In this document: in pieces, positions 41,765 to 49,920 of the stretch
How positions within the stretch are numbered: the stretch's first letter is position 1
How the letters are laid out: every line of letters begins with the position of its first letter
Source: Polaromonas sp. AER18D-145
GTDB taxonomy: Bacteria; Pseudomonadota; Gammaproteobacteria; Burkholderiales; Burkholderiaceae_C
Assembly (NCBI RefSeq): GCF_002379095.1
Contig: NZ_NBZV01000014.1
Coordinates: 1-64,000, forward strand
Reading direction: 5' to 3'
Length of the DNA stretch: 64,000 nucleotides
Notes under the pieces: generated by a model
Database searches by the model: none
What the model saw: only the letters and a program-made list of their open reading frames with translations
What the model was told of the DNA's origin: nothing
Position numbers and translations under genes: made by a program

Positions 41765-43555
41765 ATGGTCAAAAAAGTAGCAAGGTTTTTGGTAACCACT
41801 GCCGACGAGCGCACATGGAAATTAGACCGCCCGGTCGTATTCCTTGGTGAGTGGTGTCTTCGATATGACCGAAAACACCTCTGGTCGCAGATGGACGCGG
41901 TGGTGGCCCGACCTTATGGTTTGGGTCAGACGCAGAAGGATTCCGACCACATGGAGGCACGTGCGATTGAAGCGGAAATTTTCCCCTGCCTGTGTGAAGT
42001 CCTTAATCATCACCATGGAACGCAGCATGGGCCGCGCTTCTGGCGGATGGTGATTGGGCACTGGTTCTCCCGTTGCGTTGATGTTCTCTTCAATCGTGTA
42101 AGGACGCTGGAACAATGCCTGCACGAATACGAACCCAACACCACCGTCGTCATTGACGATCATCGATATTCACTTGCGCCATTGGATTCCTACGCTGCCA
42201 TTTGGGCTTTTGGCGATGAGCGATGGAATCACGTGCTCTATGCACGTTTGCTTCAACTAATGGATATGGGTGACTGTATTGCAGAAAAAATCCCGGGTGA
42301 TGACTTTGAGGGGTATCGCAGGCCTGAATCGAGTGCTAAAACCTCACTCAAGTCACAGGTGGTGGAGTGGGGTTACAAGACCGTACGGGGAATAATGAAA
42401 TTTTTCATCCAGGATACGGACGGTCTTGTTCTCAACAGTTACTTGTCGAAATATCTCGAAATCAAACTCCAGGTGCGTTTGGGGCAGTTTCCCCAAATGC
42501 ACCGCTCGCCCAACTTGGCGCAAACTGCATTGCCGAACTCAACATTACGAATCTCCCTATCGAAAGCGCTTGAGAGGGGGATTTGCGATAGCGATTTGTC
42601 TCGCGTTGTGCGAACCATGGTTTTTGAATTAATGCCGGTGTGTTATTTGGAGGGTTTTGCGTCACTCGCTGGACAGGTCGCCGGTTTAGCTTGGCCCAAG
42701 CAGCCGCGATTTATTTTCACCAGCAACAACTTCGACACTGACGAGGTTTTTAAATTATGGGCTGCGACCAAAGCAGAATCGGGAGCAACCTATTGCGTGG
42801 GGCAGCATGGGAATAACTATGGTGTATCGCGAAATCATCTGGACCCTAGCATCGAAGAATTGACGGCGGACAGATTTTTTACGTGGGGTTGGCTTGGCGA
42901 ACTGCCTCAGCATGTCCCCGCTTTTATTTTCAAGACGGCAGGGCGTCCAGCGTTGCAATGCAATCCAAGCGGGGGCTTGTTGTTAATTGAAGTTTGCCTG
43001 CCGCAGCGGATTAATACATGGGACAGTACAAGCGAATTTTCAGACTATTTTTCAGAGCAACAGGCATTTGTCCGCAAGTTGGATGATCAACCTAAGAAAA
43101 ACTTGACCATCAGGCTTCACGGCCTCTCTCGCCAACTGTACTGGTCTGAGGAAGAGCGCTGGTTGGAGCAGGATCCAGAGTTGAAGATTGAACGAGGCGA
43201 TTTGCCTATGCAAGCCCTAATTTCCTGCAGCCGACTCATCGTGCATAGCTACGATTCAACCGGGATCCTTGAAACGTTGTCGCAAGACATACCTACATTA
43301 GCTTTCTGGCAAAATGGGTTTGACCATCTGCGCGAAAGTGCAAAGCCTTATTACCAATTACTGGTAGACGCCGGAATCGTACATTTAACCCCCGAATCCA
43401 TTGCCGCGAAAGTTAACGAGGTGTGGGACTCGATACCTGAATGGTGGACGCAAGCTAATGTTCAGGGCGCACGAAAGAGATTTTGCGATCAATATGCCAA
43501 GTCTTCAAAAGAGCCGGTTCGAGAGATGAAAGCCCTTCTGGCATCATCTTTTTGA
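41765..43555 (+). CDS. LIC12162-family putative transferase of O-antigen / nonulosonate loci
   Basis: 596 residues from the ATG at 41765. The N-terminal pattern FLVTTADERTWKLDRPVVFL then GEWCLRYDRKHLWSQ, and RFWRMVIGHWFSRCVDVLFN, match the LIC12162 family (TIGR04331-like) first seen in the Leptospira O-antigen region and recurrent near sialic-acid-type synthase genes. Its C-terminal half (HSYDSTGILETLSQDIPTLA) resembles GT-B glycosyltransferases, so it may transfer the CMP-nonulosonate or a neighbouring sugar. The activity is unproven. The gene is less GC-rich than the rml operon, consistent with transfer. Confidence 0.8.
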   Translation: MVKKVARFLVTTADERTWKLDRPVVFLGEWCLRYDRKHLWSQMDAVVARPYGLGQTQKDSDHMEARAIEAEIFPCLCEVLNHHHGTQHGPRFWRMVIGHWFSRCVDVLFNRVRTLEQCLHEYEPNTTVVIDDHRYSLAPLDSYAAIWAFGDERWNHVLYARLLQLMDMGDCIAEKIPGDDFEGYRRPESSAKTSLKSQVVEWGYKTVRGIMKFFIQDTDGLVLNSYLSKYLEIKLQVRLGQFPQMHRSPNLAQTALPNSTLRISLSKALERGICDSDLSRVVRTMVFELMPVCYLEGFASLAGQVAGLAWPKQPRFIFTSNNFDTDEVFKLWAATKAESGATYCVGQHGNNYGVSRNHLDPSIEELTADRFFTWGWLGELPQHVPAFIFKTAGRPALQCNPSGGLLLIEVCLPQRINTWDSTSEFSDYFSEQQAFVRKLDDQPKKNLTIRLHGLSRQLYWSEEERWLEQDPELKIERGDLPMQALISCSRLIVHSYDSTGILETLSQDIPTLAFWQNGFDHLRESAKPYYQLLVDAGIVHLTPESIAAKVNEVWDSIPEWWTQANVQGARKRFCDQYAKSSKEPVREMKALLASSF

Positions 43556-43649
43556 TTTGGGTGCGCTGGCAAGTTTCGCCCTTTTTTAATCAACTAGCCC
43601 GGTCATTTGGGATGGCCCATTGGCTATTCTTTAGTTTTAGGAGAAAAAG

Positions 43650-44417
43650 TTGGAACTGACCGAGGTGAAATTCTGGGACGAGTACTGGTTAAATTTCAAG
43701 CTCCCCTGTGTCGTGAATGAAAGCCTGGCGTTTGATCGATGTCTTGCGCAAGGGTTGAAAGACAACTTGGTAGGCATTCAGGGCGACGTCTTCGAGGTGG
43801 GTTGCGCACCGGGAAAATGGCTGGCGTTCATGGCAAAAACATTTGGTATGAACCCGAGCGGGATTGAATACTCCGAGGCCGGAATGAAGGCGACGCTGAA
43901 GAATTTCAGCATCCTTGGAATGTCGCCAAATGAAATCTTCACCGGGGACTTCTTTCAGCTGGAACCGCCGCGAAAGTTTGACGCGGTAATATCTCTTGGT
44001 TTTATCGAACACTTCACCGATGTCGATTCGGTTATCGAACGTCATTTGCGCTGGCTTAAACCGGGTGGAACGCTTGTGCTGGGGGTGCCGAACTTTCGTG
44101 GGGTGTATGGCCTAGCGCAGCGCATTCTGGATCAAGAAATACTCGACAAACACAACTTGAACATCATGAATCCGGACTATTTTCTCGGCGTGGCGAAGCG
44201 CTTTGACTTGACCCCAGTGTTCATTGATTACATCGGCTCGTTCGAGCCGTCGCTGCCGATTGCCAAGCATCGCTTCGGCAATCCCTTGCAATTCCTTGTC
44301 AAATGTTTGATCCGGATTGGGTTGATCATCCGCCGGTTCAGGTTTTTCGATCGCTGGAACCATCCGTTCTTCAGTTGCTACATTCTGGCCATCTACAAGA
44401 AGAGGGAGGGTCATTGA
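43650..44417 (+). CDS. Class I SAM-dependent methyltransferase
   Basis: 255 residues. The start is a TTG at 43650, supported by AGGAG nine bases upstream; no ATG fits. Motifs: VFEVGCAPGKWLAFMA (motif I), GIEYSEAGM, FDAVISLGFIEHF and LRWLKPGGTLVLGVPNF. A C-terminal basic-hydrophobic segment (LIRIGLIIRRFRF) may bind membrane. It probably methylates a glycan sugar, perhaps capping. It overlaps the glycosyltransferase start as TTGA. Confidence 0.88.
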   Translation: MELTEVKFWDEYWLNFKLPCVVNESLAFDRCLAQGLKDNLVGIQGDVFEVGCAPGKWLAFMAKTFGMNPSGIEYSEAGMKATLKNFSILGMSPNEIFTGDFFQLEPPRKFDAVISLGFIEHFTDVDSVIERHLRWLKPGGTLVLGVPNFRGVYGLAQRILDQEILDKHNLNIMNPDYFLGVAKRFDLTPVFIDYIGSFEPSLPIAKHRFGNPLQFLVKCLIRIGLIIRRFRFFDRWNHPFFSCYILAIYKKREGH

Positions 44418-45604
44418 AACGCCTGCTGGTATTCACCGAGAACTATGCCAGGGGGGGGGGCAATCGCTACATGATCGATCTGGTCAATGCGGGTGCCGCC
44501 GACTTTGATGAGGTCGTTCTGGCCGCGAATGTCGGGGGACTTTTTGCGGAAGACCTTGCCCGCCTGGAGCGGCCTGCCGTCCATCGCAGGATGATGTTCT
44601 TTACACGGGTATCTCTGACCCACGCAATACGGGGGCGCGCTGCAATCGTCCGCAGGGCGGTGAGCCTGTCCTTGCTTCTGTTGGAGCCGCTGCTTTTCCT
44701 CATTAACGTGTTGGCATTCGTCGCGCTGCTCCTGCGCCTGCGGCCGACGCAGGTGCTGAGCTGCAACGGGGGCTATCCGGCTGCGCAAGCCTGCCTAGCG
44801 ATGGCCGTCGGCGCGAAGCTGGTCGGTATTCCGGTGGCCCTCAGCATTGTGAGTATGCCGACCGCTCGCAGGGCTCATCGACAACTCTACGAGAAGGCTA
44901 TCGACCACCTGGTCTGGTGGGCCATCACGATCGTGATAGTCAACGCCGAGGCCATCGCCGCGGCCCTTGGCACGCTGCGAGATATGCCCGCCGGGCGGGT
45001 GGCCGTGGTGTACAACGGGCTGGAAGATCTACCTGTCAGCCGGGCGGTTGGTGATCCAGCACAGCGTTTCGTCATTGGCTGCATCGCCCGTATGGATGCG
45101 CTCAAGGGAGTCCTTTTCCTGCTGGATGCTTTTGCTGCCCTTGCACCGGAGCGGCCGGCCTTGCGACTGGTGCTGGCAGGGGAGGGGGACGCCTCTGGCG
45201 AGCTCGTCCGTCGCACGGCTGAATTGGGGTTGCAAGATCGGGTATGTTTCTTAGGCCATTACGCCGGTGACGTGACTGCGCTGCTTGCCACATTTGACGT
45301 CTACGTTTTTCCGTCGCTTTGGGAGGGCTTTCCTTACAGTATTGTCGAAGCGATGAGATCAGGTTGCACCATTGTGGCGACCAATGTAGGCGGAATTCCT
45401 GAGGCAATCGCCAATGGGCAACAGGGACTTTTGATCCAGCCAAGCTCCAGTGACGAGATTATTACGGCACTTGAACGCCTAATAGATGCGCCCGATCTCC
45501 GTCACACACTGGCCCGCAATGCGCGACTGAAATTCGAAGCGGAATTGTCTTTGCAGAAAATGTATCGTCGCGCCCGCACTGTGCTGCTTCGCGGCCTAAC
45601 CTGA
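44414..45604 (+). CDS. GT4-family glycosyltransferase with a 10-G tract near its start
   Basis: 396 residues from a TTG overlapping the upstream stop (TTGA). The N-terminal acceptor domain has a hydrophobic segment (VSLSLLLLEPLLFLINVLAF), probably for membrane association. The C-terminal domain has VIGCIARMDALKGVLFLLDA and the EX7E-type FPSLWEGFPYSIVEAMRSG. A run of ten G at 44451-44460 encodes the Gly-rich donor loop ENYARGGGNRY; the frame is intact in this copy. Gain or loss of a G would stop translation early. Sugar specificity is unknown. Confidence 0.9.
   Translation: MKRLLVFTENYARGGGNRYMIDLVNAGAADFDEVVLAANVGGLFAEDLARLERPAVHRRMMFFTRVSLTHAIRGRAAIVRRAVSLSLLLLEPLLFLINVLAFVALLLRLRPTQVLSCNGGYPAAQACLAMAVGAKLVGIPVALSIVSMPTARRAHRQLYEKAIDHLVWWAITIVIVNAEAIAAALGTLRDMPAGRVAVVYNGLEDLPVSRAVGDPAQRFVIGCIARMDALKGVLFLLDAFAALAPERPALRLVLAGEGDASGELVRRTAELGLQDRVCFLGHYAGDVTALLATFDVYVFPSLWEGFPYSIVEAMRSGCTIVATNVGGIPEAIANGQQGLLIQPSSSDEIITALERLIDAPDLRHTLARNARLKFEAELSLQKMYRRARTVLLRGLT
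44451..44460 (+). repeat. Homopolymeric G tract (10 G) inside a glycosyltransferase gene
   Basis: Ten consecutive G follow GCCA, about 37 bases into the coding sequence. Tracts of this length are known slipped-strand sites for phase variation of surface glycans in Campylobacter, Neisseria and others. In this copy the gene is in frame (ON). Confidence 0.75.
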
Positions 45605-45643
45605 GGTGCGTTCGGTGTCTCGGCTCATCAACTTGCTGTGCTC

Positions 45644-46564
45644 ATGCCACTAAATGCTGCCGTATTAGGGGCGGGCTTCATCGGCCTTAATTTCATCAGG
45701 TTTGCGCTTCGGTATGGCTACAATCTGCGCGTTCTGGATCACAAGGCTTGTCCGGCTGAGTTCGAGGGCCGATTGCTTTGGGTCAAGGGCGACTTGGGCG
45801 ACACGGAAGCCGTCTGGAAAACGCTGGACGGTATCGAGATTGTTTTTCACTTTGTTTCCAGCACGGTGCCGGGGGATGTTACCGACGAGGGTGCAGAGTT
45901 GATCCAGAACGTCGTGCAGACACTTCAGCTTTTGAAGCTGTGTGTGCGCCAAGGTGTCCGCCGTATTGTTTTCGTTTCATCCGCTTCCGTTTACGGTATG
46001 CAAGATAGCTTCCCGGTGCCAGAATCTGCATCGACCGACCCGATCAGTTCTCACGGGATCCATAAACTGGCGATCGAGAAGTATCTTCAGCTTTACAAGC
46101 ATCAACATGGTCTGGATTGCAAAATCATACGTTTGAGCAACCCTTACGGACCTGGGCAAAGTATCAAGGGCCGCCAGGGTTTTATAGCCATTGCCGTAGG
46201 GAAAATTCTTGCAGGTGAGGAAGTGGAAGTGCGGGGAGATGGCTCGACTGTTCGGGACTACATTTATATCGATGACGTATGCACGGCGCTGCATCTAGCG
46301 GGGGGCTGCGATTCGAACGAGGTCGTCTTCAACGTCGGAACCGGCAAAGGGGTATCCCTGAATGAGATCATCGATGCATTTCGCGTTGCTACGGCCCAAC
46401 CGATCCGGATCGTCTACACGAATGCCCGTTTTGCGGATATCCCCACGAACATTCTGGATGTTGCACGGGCAAAAACTGTCTTGGGATGTACCCCGCAAGT
46501 TACGCTCTCGCAGGGGCTGGCCAGGACATTGGCCTATCACGGCATCAAGATGTCTGGTTCCTAA
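45644..46564 (+). CDS. NAD-dependent epimerase/dehydratase (extended SDR)
   Basis: 306 residues from the ATG at 45644 (an in-frame GTG lies two codons before). LGAGFIGLNFIRF is the Rossmann motif, VFVSSASVYG carries the catalytic Ser, and GIHKLAIEKYL shows His-Lys in place of the usual YxxxK. The Tyr of YxxxK appears replaced (SHGIHK), which may alter or abolish reductase activity or indicate a special subgroup. A UDP-glucose 4-epimerase-like role is possible. It lies before the CDP-glucose genes. Confidence 0.82.
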   Translation: MPLNAAVLGAGFIGLNFIRFALRYGYNLRVLDHKACPAEFEGRLLWVKGDLGDTEAVWKTLDGIEIVFHFVSSTVPGDVTDEGAELIQNVVQTLQLLKLCVRQGVRRIVFVSSASVYGMQDSFPVPESASTDPISSHGIHKLAIEKYLQLYKHQHGLDCKIIRLSNPYGPGQSIKGRQGFIAIAVGKILAGEEVEVRGDGSTVRDYIYIDDVCTALHLAGGCDSNEVVFNVGTGKGVSLNEIIDAFRVATAQPIRIVYTNARFADIPTNILDVARAKTVLGCTPQVTLSQGLARTLAYHGIKMSGS

Positions 46565-46621
46565 TCGCGAGTGGCTGTGCTTGAAATAGTTATTAATGTC
46601 TTGTTGAGATTGGATTAAACA

Positions 46622-47389
46622 GTGAAAGTCGTAATTCTGTGTGGGGGGCTTGGTACCCGTCTGGCTGAAGAAACTCAGGTCAAGCCGAAACCTATGGTGG
46701 AAGTTGGTGGGCGTCCGATCTTATGGCATGTTATGAAAATTTACGAACGCCATGGCATGCATGATTTCATGCTTGCACTTGGGTACAAGGGTGAAGTTAT
46801 CAAAGACTACTTCCTTAACTATCATGCCCGGCAGAGCAATCTGACTGTGCACCTGAAAACCGGGAAGGTCGATTATTCGAACCCGACGGCCGAAGACTGG
46901 AACGTTTCGCTCATCGATACCGGCGCGACGACAATGACGGGGGGGCGTCTACTTCGTCTGAAGTCGCAATTGGAGGGTTCGGGGACGTTCATGCTGACTT
47001 ATGGCGACGGTGTCTCGAATGTCGATGTGACGGCGTTATTGGCCTTCCACCGCTCACATGGCCGCATAGCGACTGTTTCTGCAGTTCGTCCCCCTGTGCG
47101 CTTTGGTGAGTTGTCAATCGAAGCTAACTGCGTGACCAGTTTTCAAGAAAAACCGCAGGCTGGAGAGGGCTGGATCAACGGCGGCTTTTTTGTTTTCGAA
47201 CCGGGCATCTTCGACTTTATCGAGGATGACACGACCATGTTGGAGCGCGCGCCACTGGAGCAACTTGCGAGGCAGGGTGAGTTGATGGCCTATCATCATC
47301 CCGGGTACTGGCAGTGCATGGACACTGTACGTGACAAGCAGCATCTTGAAGAGCTTTGGGCTGCCGGTATTGCGCCATGGAAGGATTGA
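46622..47389 (+). CDS. rfbF: Glucose-1-phosphate cytidylyltransferase
   Basis: 255 residues from a GTG at 46622, the usual length. VVILCGGLGTRLAEETQVKP and KPMVEVGGRPILWHVMKIY are RfbF signatures; DTGATTMTGGRLLRL and MLTYGDGVSNVD (metal Asp) follow. It makes CDP-glucose from CTP and glucose-1-phosphate, the entry to CDP-6-deoxyhexoses. It is followed four bases later by rfbG. Confidence 0.95.
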   Translation: MKVVILCGGLGTRLAEETQVKPKPMVEVGGRPILWHVMKIYERHGMHDFMLALGYKGEVIKDYFLNYHARQSNLTVHLKTGKVDYSNPTAEDWNVSLIDTGATTMTGGRLLRLKSQLEGSGTFMLTYGDGVSNVDVTALLAFHRSHGRIATVSAVRPPVRFGELSIEANCVTSFQEKPQAGEGWINGGFFVFEPGIFDFIEDDTTMLERAPLEQLARQGELMAYHHPGYWQCMDTVRDKQHLEELWAAGIAPWKD

Positions 47390-47393
47390 TGGT

Positions 47394-48494
47394 ATGAGCC
47401 AGTTTGCCGAAATTTATCGCGGCCGAAGAGTGTTAGTGACCGGGCACACAGGTTTCAAGGGCTCGTGGCTGGCGCTGTGGCTCACGCATATCGGCGCCGA
47501 GGTCGCAGGCTATTCTGTCGATGTGCCAACTAATCCATCCAACTTCGAACTACTGGGTCTCGAAAAGCGTCTGAGGCATTATGTTGGTGACATCCGGGAT
47601 CGGGTGCGTCTTGCCGAGGTTGTCGATGAGTTTCGGCCCGAATTGGTGTTCCACATGGCGGCCCAGGCCTTGGTCAGGCGCTCGTACGCGGATCCGGTCA
47701 CTACCTTCGAGACCAACACGATGGGCATGGTTAATGTCCTTGAATGTGTGCGTACTCGTCCGTGGATTCAAGTGGCCGTGCTTATCACCAGTGACAAGGC
47801 GTATCGTAACGACGAATGGTGCTGGGGGTATCGCGAAACCGATGCGCTAGGTGGACATGATCCGTATAGCGGTTCGAAGAGCTGCGCTGACCTGATAGCA
47901 CATTCGTACTATCACTCCTTCCTGCGTAATTCGCCTACACGCATTGCGATCACGCGGGCGGGGAATGTCATTGGCGGCGGCGACTGGGCCGACGACCGCA
48001 TCGTACCCGACTGCATCCGCGCCTGGTCACAGGGCGAATCAGTCGACGTTCGCAGTCCGCAAGCCACGCGACCTTGGCAGCACGTGCTCGAGCCCTTAAG
48101 TGGTTACCTGTGGTTGGGAGCACGGCTGTGGCAGCAGGCCGATGGTCTTAACGGCGAGGCGTTCAACTTCGGCCCGGATGCGCATGTCAACCAGACGGTG
48201 GAAAAATTGCTTGAAGCCATGGCTGCGCGCTGGCCCGAGGTGCGCTGGCAGGTACCCGAAGGCTTTGAGCAGGTCGGGCATGAAGCCATGTTGCTGAAAC
48301 TGTCATGTGACAAGGTGTTGTTTCATTTAGCTTGGCGAGCGGTTCTGCAGTTTCCGGAAACCGTCGCATTCACTGTTGACTGGTACCGCGTCTGGCGAGA
48401 GGGTCACGAGAATCTCCAATCTTATACGCTGGGGCAAATTGACGCCTATTGTCAGTTGGCTCAGGCCCGTGGTGCGACCTGGGTTGACGCGTGA
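47394..48494 (+). CDS. rfbG: CDP-glucose 4,6-dehydratase
   Basis: 366 residues. VLVTGHTGFKGSWLALWLTH is the typical RfbG start. LITSDKAYRNDEWCWGYRET and DPYSGSKSCADL (YxxxK) form the active site, and RAGNVIGGGDWADDRI is a family block. It converts CDP-glucose to CDP-4-keto-6-deoxyglucose. The stop overlaps a GTG start of a cupin epimerase (GTGA). RfbH (the C3 dehydrase for 3,6-dideoxy sugars) is absent from the window. Confidence 0.95.
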   Translation: MSQFAEIYRGRRVLVTGHTGFKGSWLALWLTHIGAEVAGYSVDVPTNPSNFELLGLEKRLRHYVGDIRDRVRLAEVVDEFRPELVFHMAAQALVRRSYADPVTTFETNTMGMVNVLECVRTRPWIQVAVLITSDKAYRNDEWCWGYRETDALGGHDPYSGSKSCADLIAHSYYHSFLRNSPTRIAITRAGNVIGGGDWADDRIVPDCIRAWSQGESVDVRSPQATRPWQHVLEPLSGYLWLGARLWQQADGLNGEAFNFGPDAHVNQTVEKLLEAMAARWPEVRWQVPEGFEQVGHEAMLLKLSCDKVLFHLAWRAVLQFPETVAFTVDWYRVWREGHENLQSYTLGQIDAYCQLAQARGATWVDA

Positions 48495-48970
48495 CGGCCA
48501 CGGTCATGATTTCAGGCATTGTAATAACACAGCTGCGGGAGATAAGCGACGGGCGAGGTGCGGTATTGCACATGTTGCGGCGTGACGCGCCGGGTTTTCT
48601 TGGTTTTGGCGAGTGCTATTTCTCCGAGGTGCAGCCAGGTGCGGTAAAGGCTTGGAAGCGCCACAGTCAGCAGACCCAGAACTTGGCCGTGCCTATCGGC
48701 CGAATTCGCATGGTGATCTACGATGATCGCGCGGACTCCCCGACATGCGGACAACTCGACTCAATTGAGCTGGGTCGTCCCGACCGCTATTTCAGGCTCA
48801 CGGTTCCACCGGGCCTCTGGTACGGCTTTACCTGCGTAAGCGGCTTGCCTGCTCTCCTGGTTAATTGCGCCGATCTGCCGCATGATCCGGCGGAATCCAT
48901 CCAGTGTCCGATCGATGATCCCGACATACCGTACGATTGGGCGAAGCACGGCGGGAGTATTCTGACATGA
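48491..48970 (+). CDS. RmlC-like cupin sugar epimerase
   Basis: 159 residues from a GTG overlapping rfbG (an ATG five codons later is an alternative). ECYFSEVQPGAVKAWKRHSQ and RYFRLTVPPGLWYGFTCVS recall the dTDP-4-dehydrorhamnose 3,5-epimerase cupin, shorter than RmlC. The usual RmlC catalytic His in RGLHYQ aligns roughly with KRHSQQ. It probably epimerises C3 and/or C5 of CDP-4-keto-6-deoxyglucose, as AscE does in CDP-ascarylose synthesis (inference). It overlaps the next gene by four bases. Confidence 0.75.
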   Translation: MTATVMISGIVITQLREISDGRGAVLHMLRRDAPGFLGFGECYFSEVQPGAVKAWKRHSQQTQNLAVPIGRIRMVIYDDRADSPTCGQLDSIELGRPDRYFRLTVPPGLWYGFTCVSGLPALLVNCADLPHDPAESIQCPIDDPDIPYDWAKHGGSILT

Positions 48971-49920
48971 GGGTGTTGATCACCGGCGGGTTTGGTTATC
49001 TGGGCGGACGGCTGGCGCAACAGTTGATCGTGGGGGCGTATGCGCACGTCATTCTTGGCTCCAGATCTGAGTCGAATCCACCGGCATGGCTGCCTCAGGC
49101 TGAAGTCGTGCAGACCGCGTGGGGCGATAGCGCCAGTCTTGACCGAGCCTGTGCCGGTGTGGATGCCGTCGTTCATCTTGCGGGTATGAATGCGCATGAC
49201 AGTGCTAACGCGCCAGCTGCCGCTTTGCAATGCAATGGCGTTGCTACCGCCCACTTGCTCGCATCCGCTTGTCGAATGAACGTCAGGCGCTTTGTCTACG
49301 TTTCCACGGCGCATGTCTATGCCAATCCACTGATGGGGCGTATCACGGAGGCCAACTGCCCGCTCAACTTGCATCCTTATGCCAGTAGCCACAGGGCGGG
49401 AGAAGATGTTGTCCGTAGCGCGCACGAGCGAGGGCAGATTGAAGGCGTCGTTATTCGGTTGTCCAATGCCTTCGGTGCGCCAGCGCACAGCAACGCCAAC
49501 TGCTGGTCCCTGCTCGTCAACGATTTGTGCCGACAAGCCGTAGTATCGCGACATATGGTGCTGCATTCCGCGGGACAGCAGCAGCGCGACTTTGTGCCCC
49601 TCGCAGATGCTTGCTGTGCTGTCGAGCACCTTTTGCAAGTGCCTAGCCAGGCGCTTGCTGACGGAGTGTTCAACGTAGGCGGCGCGCGACCCACCCGGAT
49701 TGTCGATATGGCCACGTCCATCCAAGCGCGCTGTGCCGCCACGCTTCACTTCACGCCTCGATTGGTCGTTTCTCAGCCTGTTGAAGGCGGTAACGACTAC
49801 GAGCTTAATTACAGGATCGACAAGCTGCTGGCAACGGGATTCGTGCCCGCCGGCAATGCCCTGGCGGAGATCGATGCAACGCTGCTTCTTTGCCAAGACG
49901 TATGGGGGGTATTCAATTGA
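48967..49920 (+). CDS. NAD-dependent sugar-nucleotide reductase/epimerase (extended SDR)
   Basis: 317 residues. VLITGGFGYLGGRLAQQL is the cofactor motif, YVSTAHVYANP contains the catalytic Ser/Thr, and LHPYASSHRAGED has Tyr with His-Arg in place of YxxxK. Directly downstream of rfbF-rfbG-cupin, it is the best candidate for the 4-keto reductase that finishes a CDP-6-deoxyhexose. The nonstandard YxxxK makes this tentative. The stop overlaps a TTG start (TTGA). Confidence 0.82.
   Translation: MRVLITGGFGYLGGRLAQQLIVGAYAHVILGSRSESNPPAWLPQAEVVQTAWGDSASLDRACAGVDAVVHLAGMNAHDSANAPAAALQCNGVATAHLLASACRMNVRRFVYVSTAHVYANPLMGRITEANCPLNLHPYASSHRAGEDVVRSAHERGQIEGVVIRLSNAFGAPAHSNANCWSLLVNDLCRQAVVSRHMVLHSAGQQQRDFVPLADACCAVEHLLQVPSQALADGVFNVGGARPTRIVDMATSIQARCAATLHFTPRLVVSQPVEGGNDYELNYRIDKLLATGFVPAGNALAEIDATLLLCQDVWGVFN

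Noticed and set aside
46938..46944. Seven-G run in rfbF as a second phase-variable tract
   Set aside because: It is short and encodes a conserved TGGR motif of the family, so it is explained by coding constraint.
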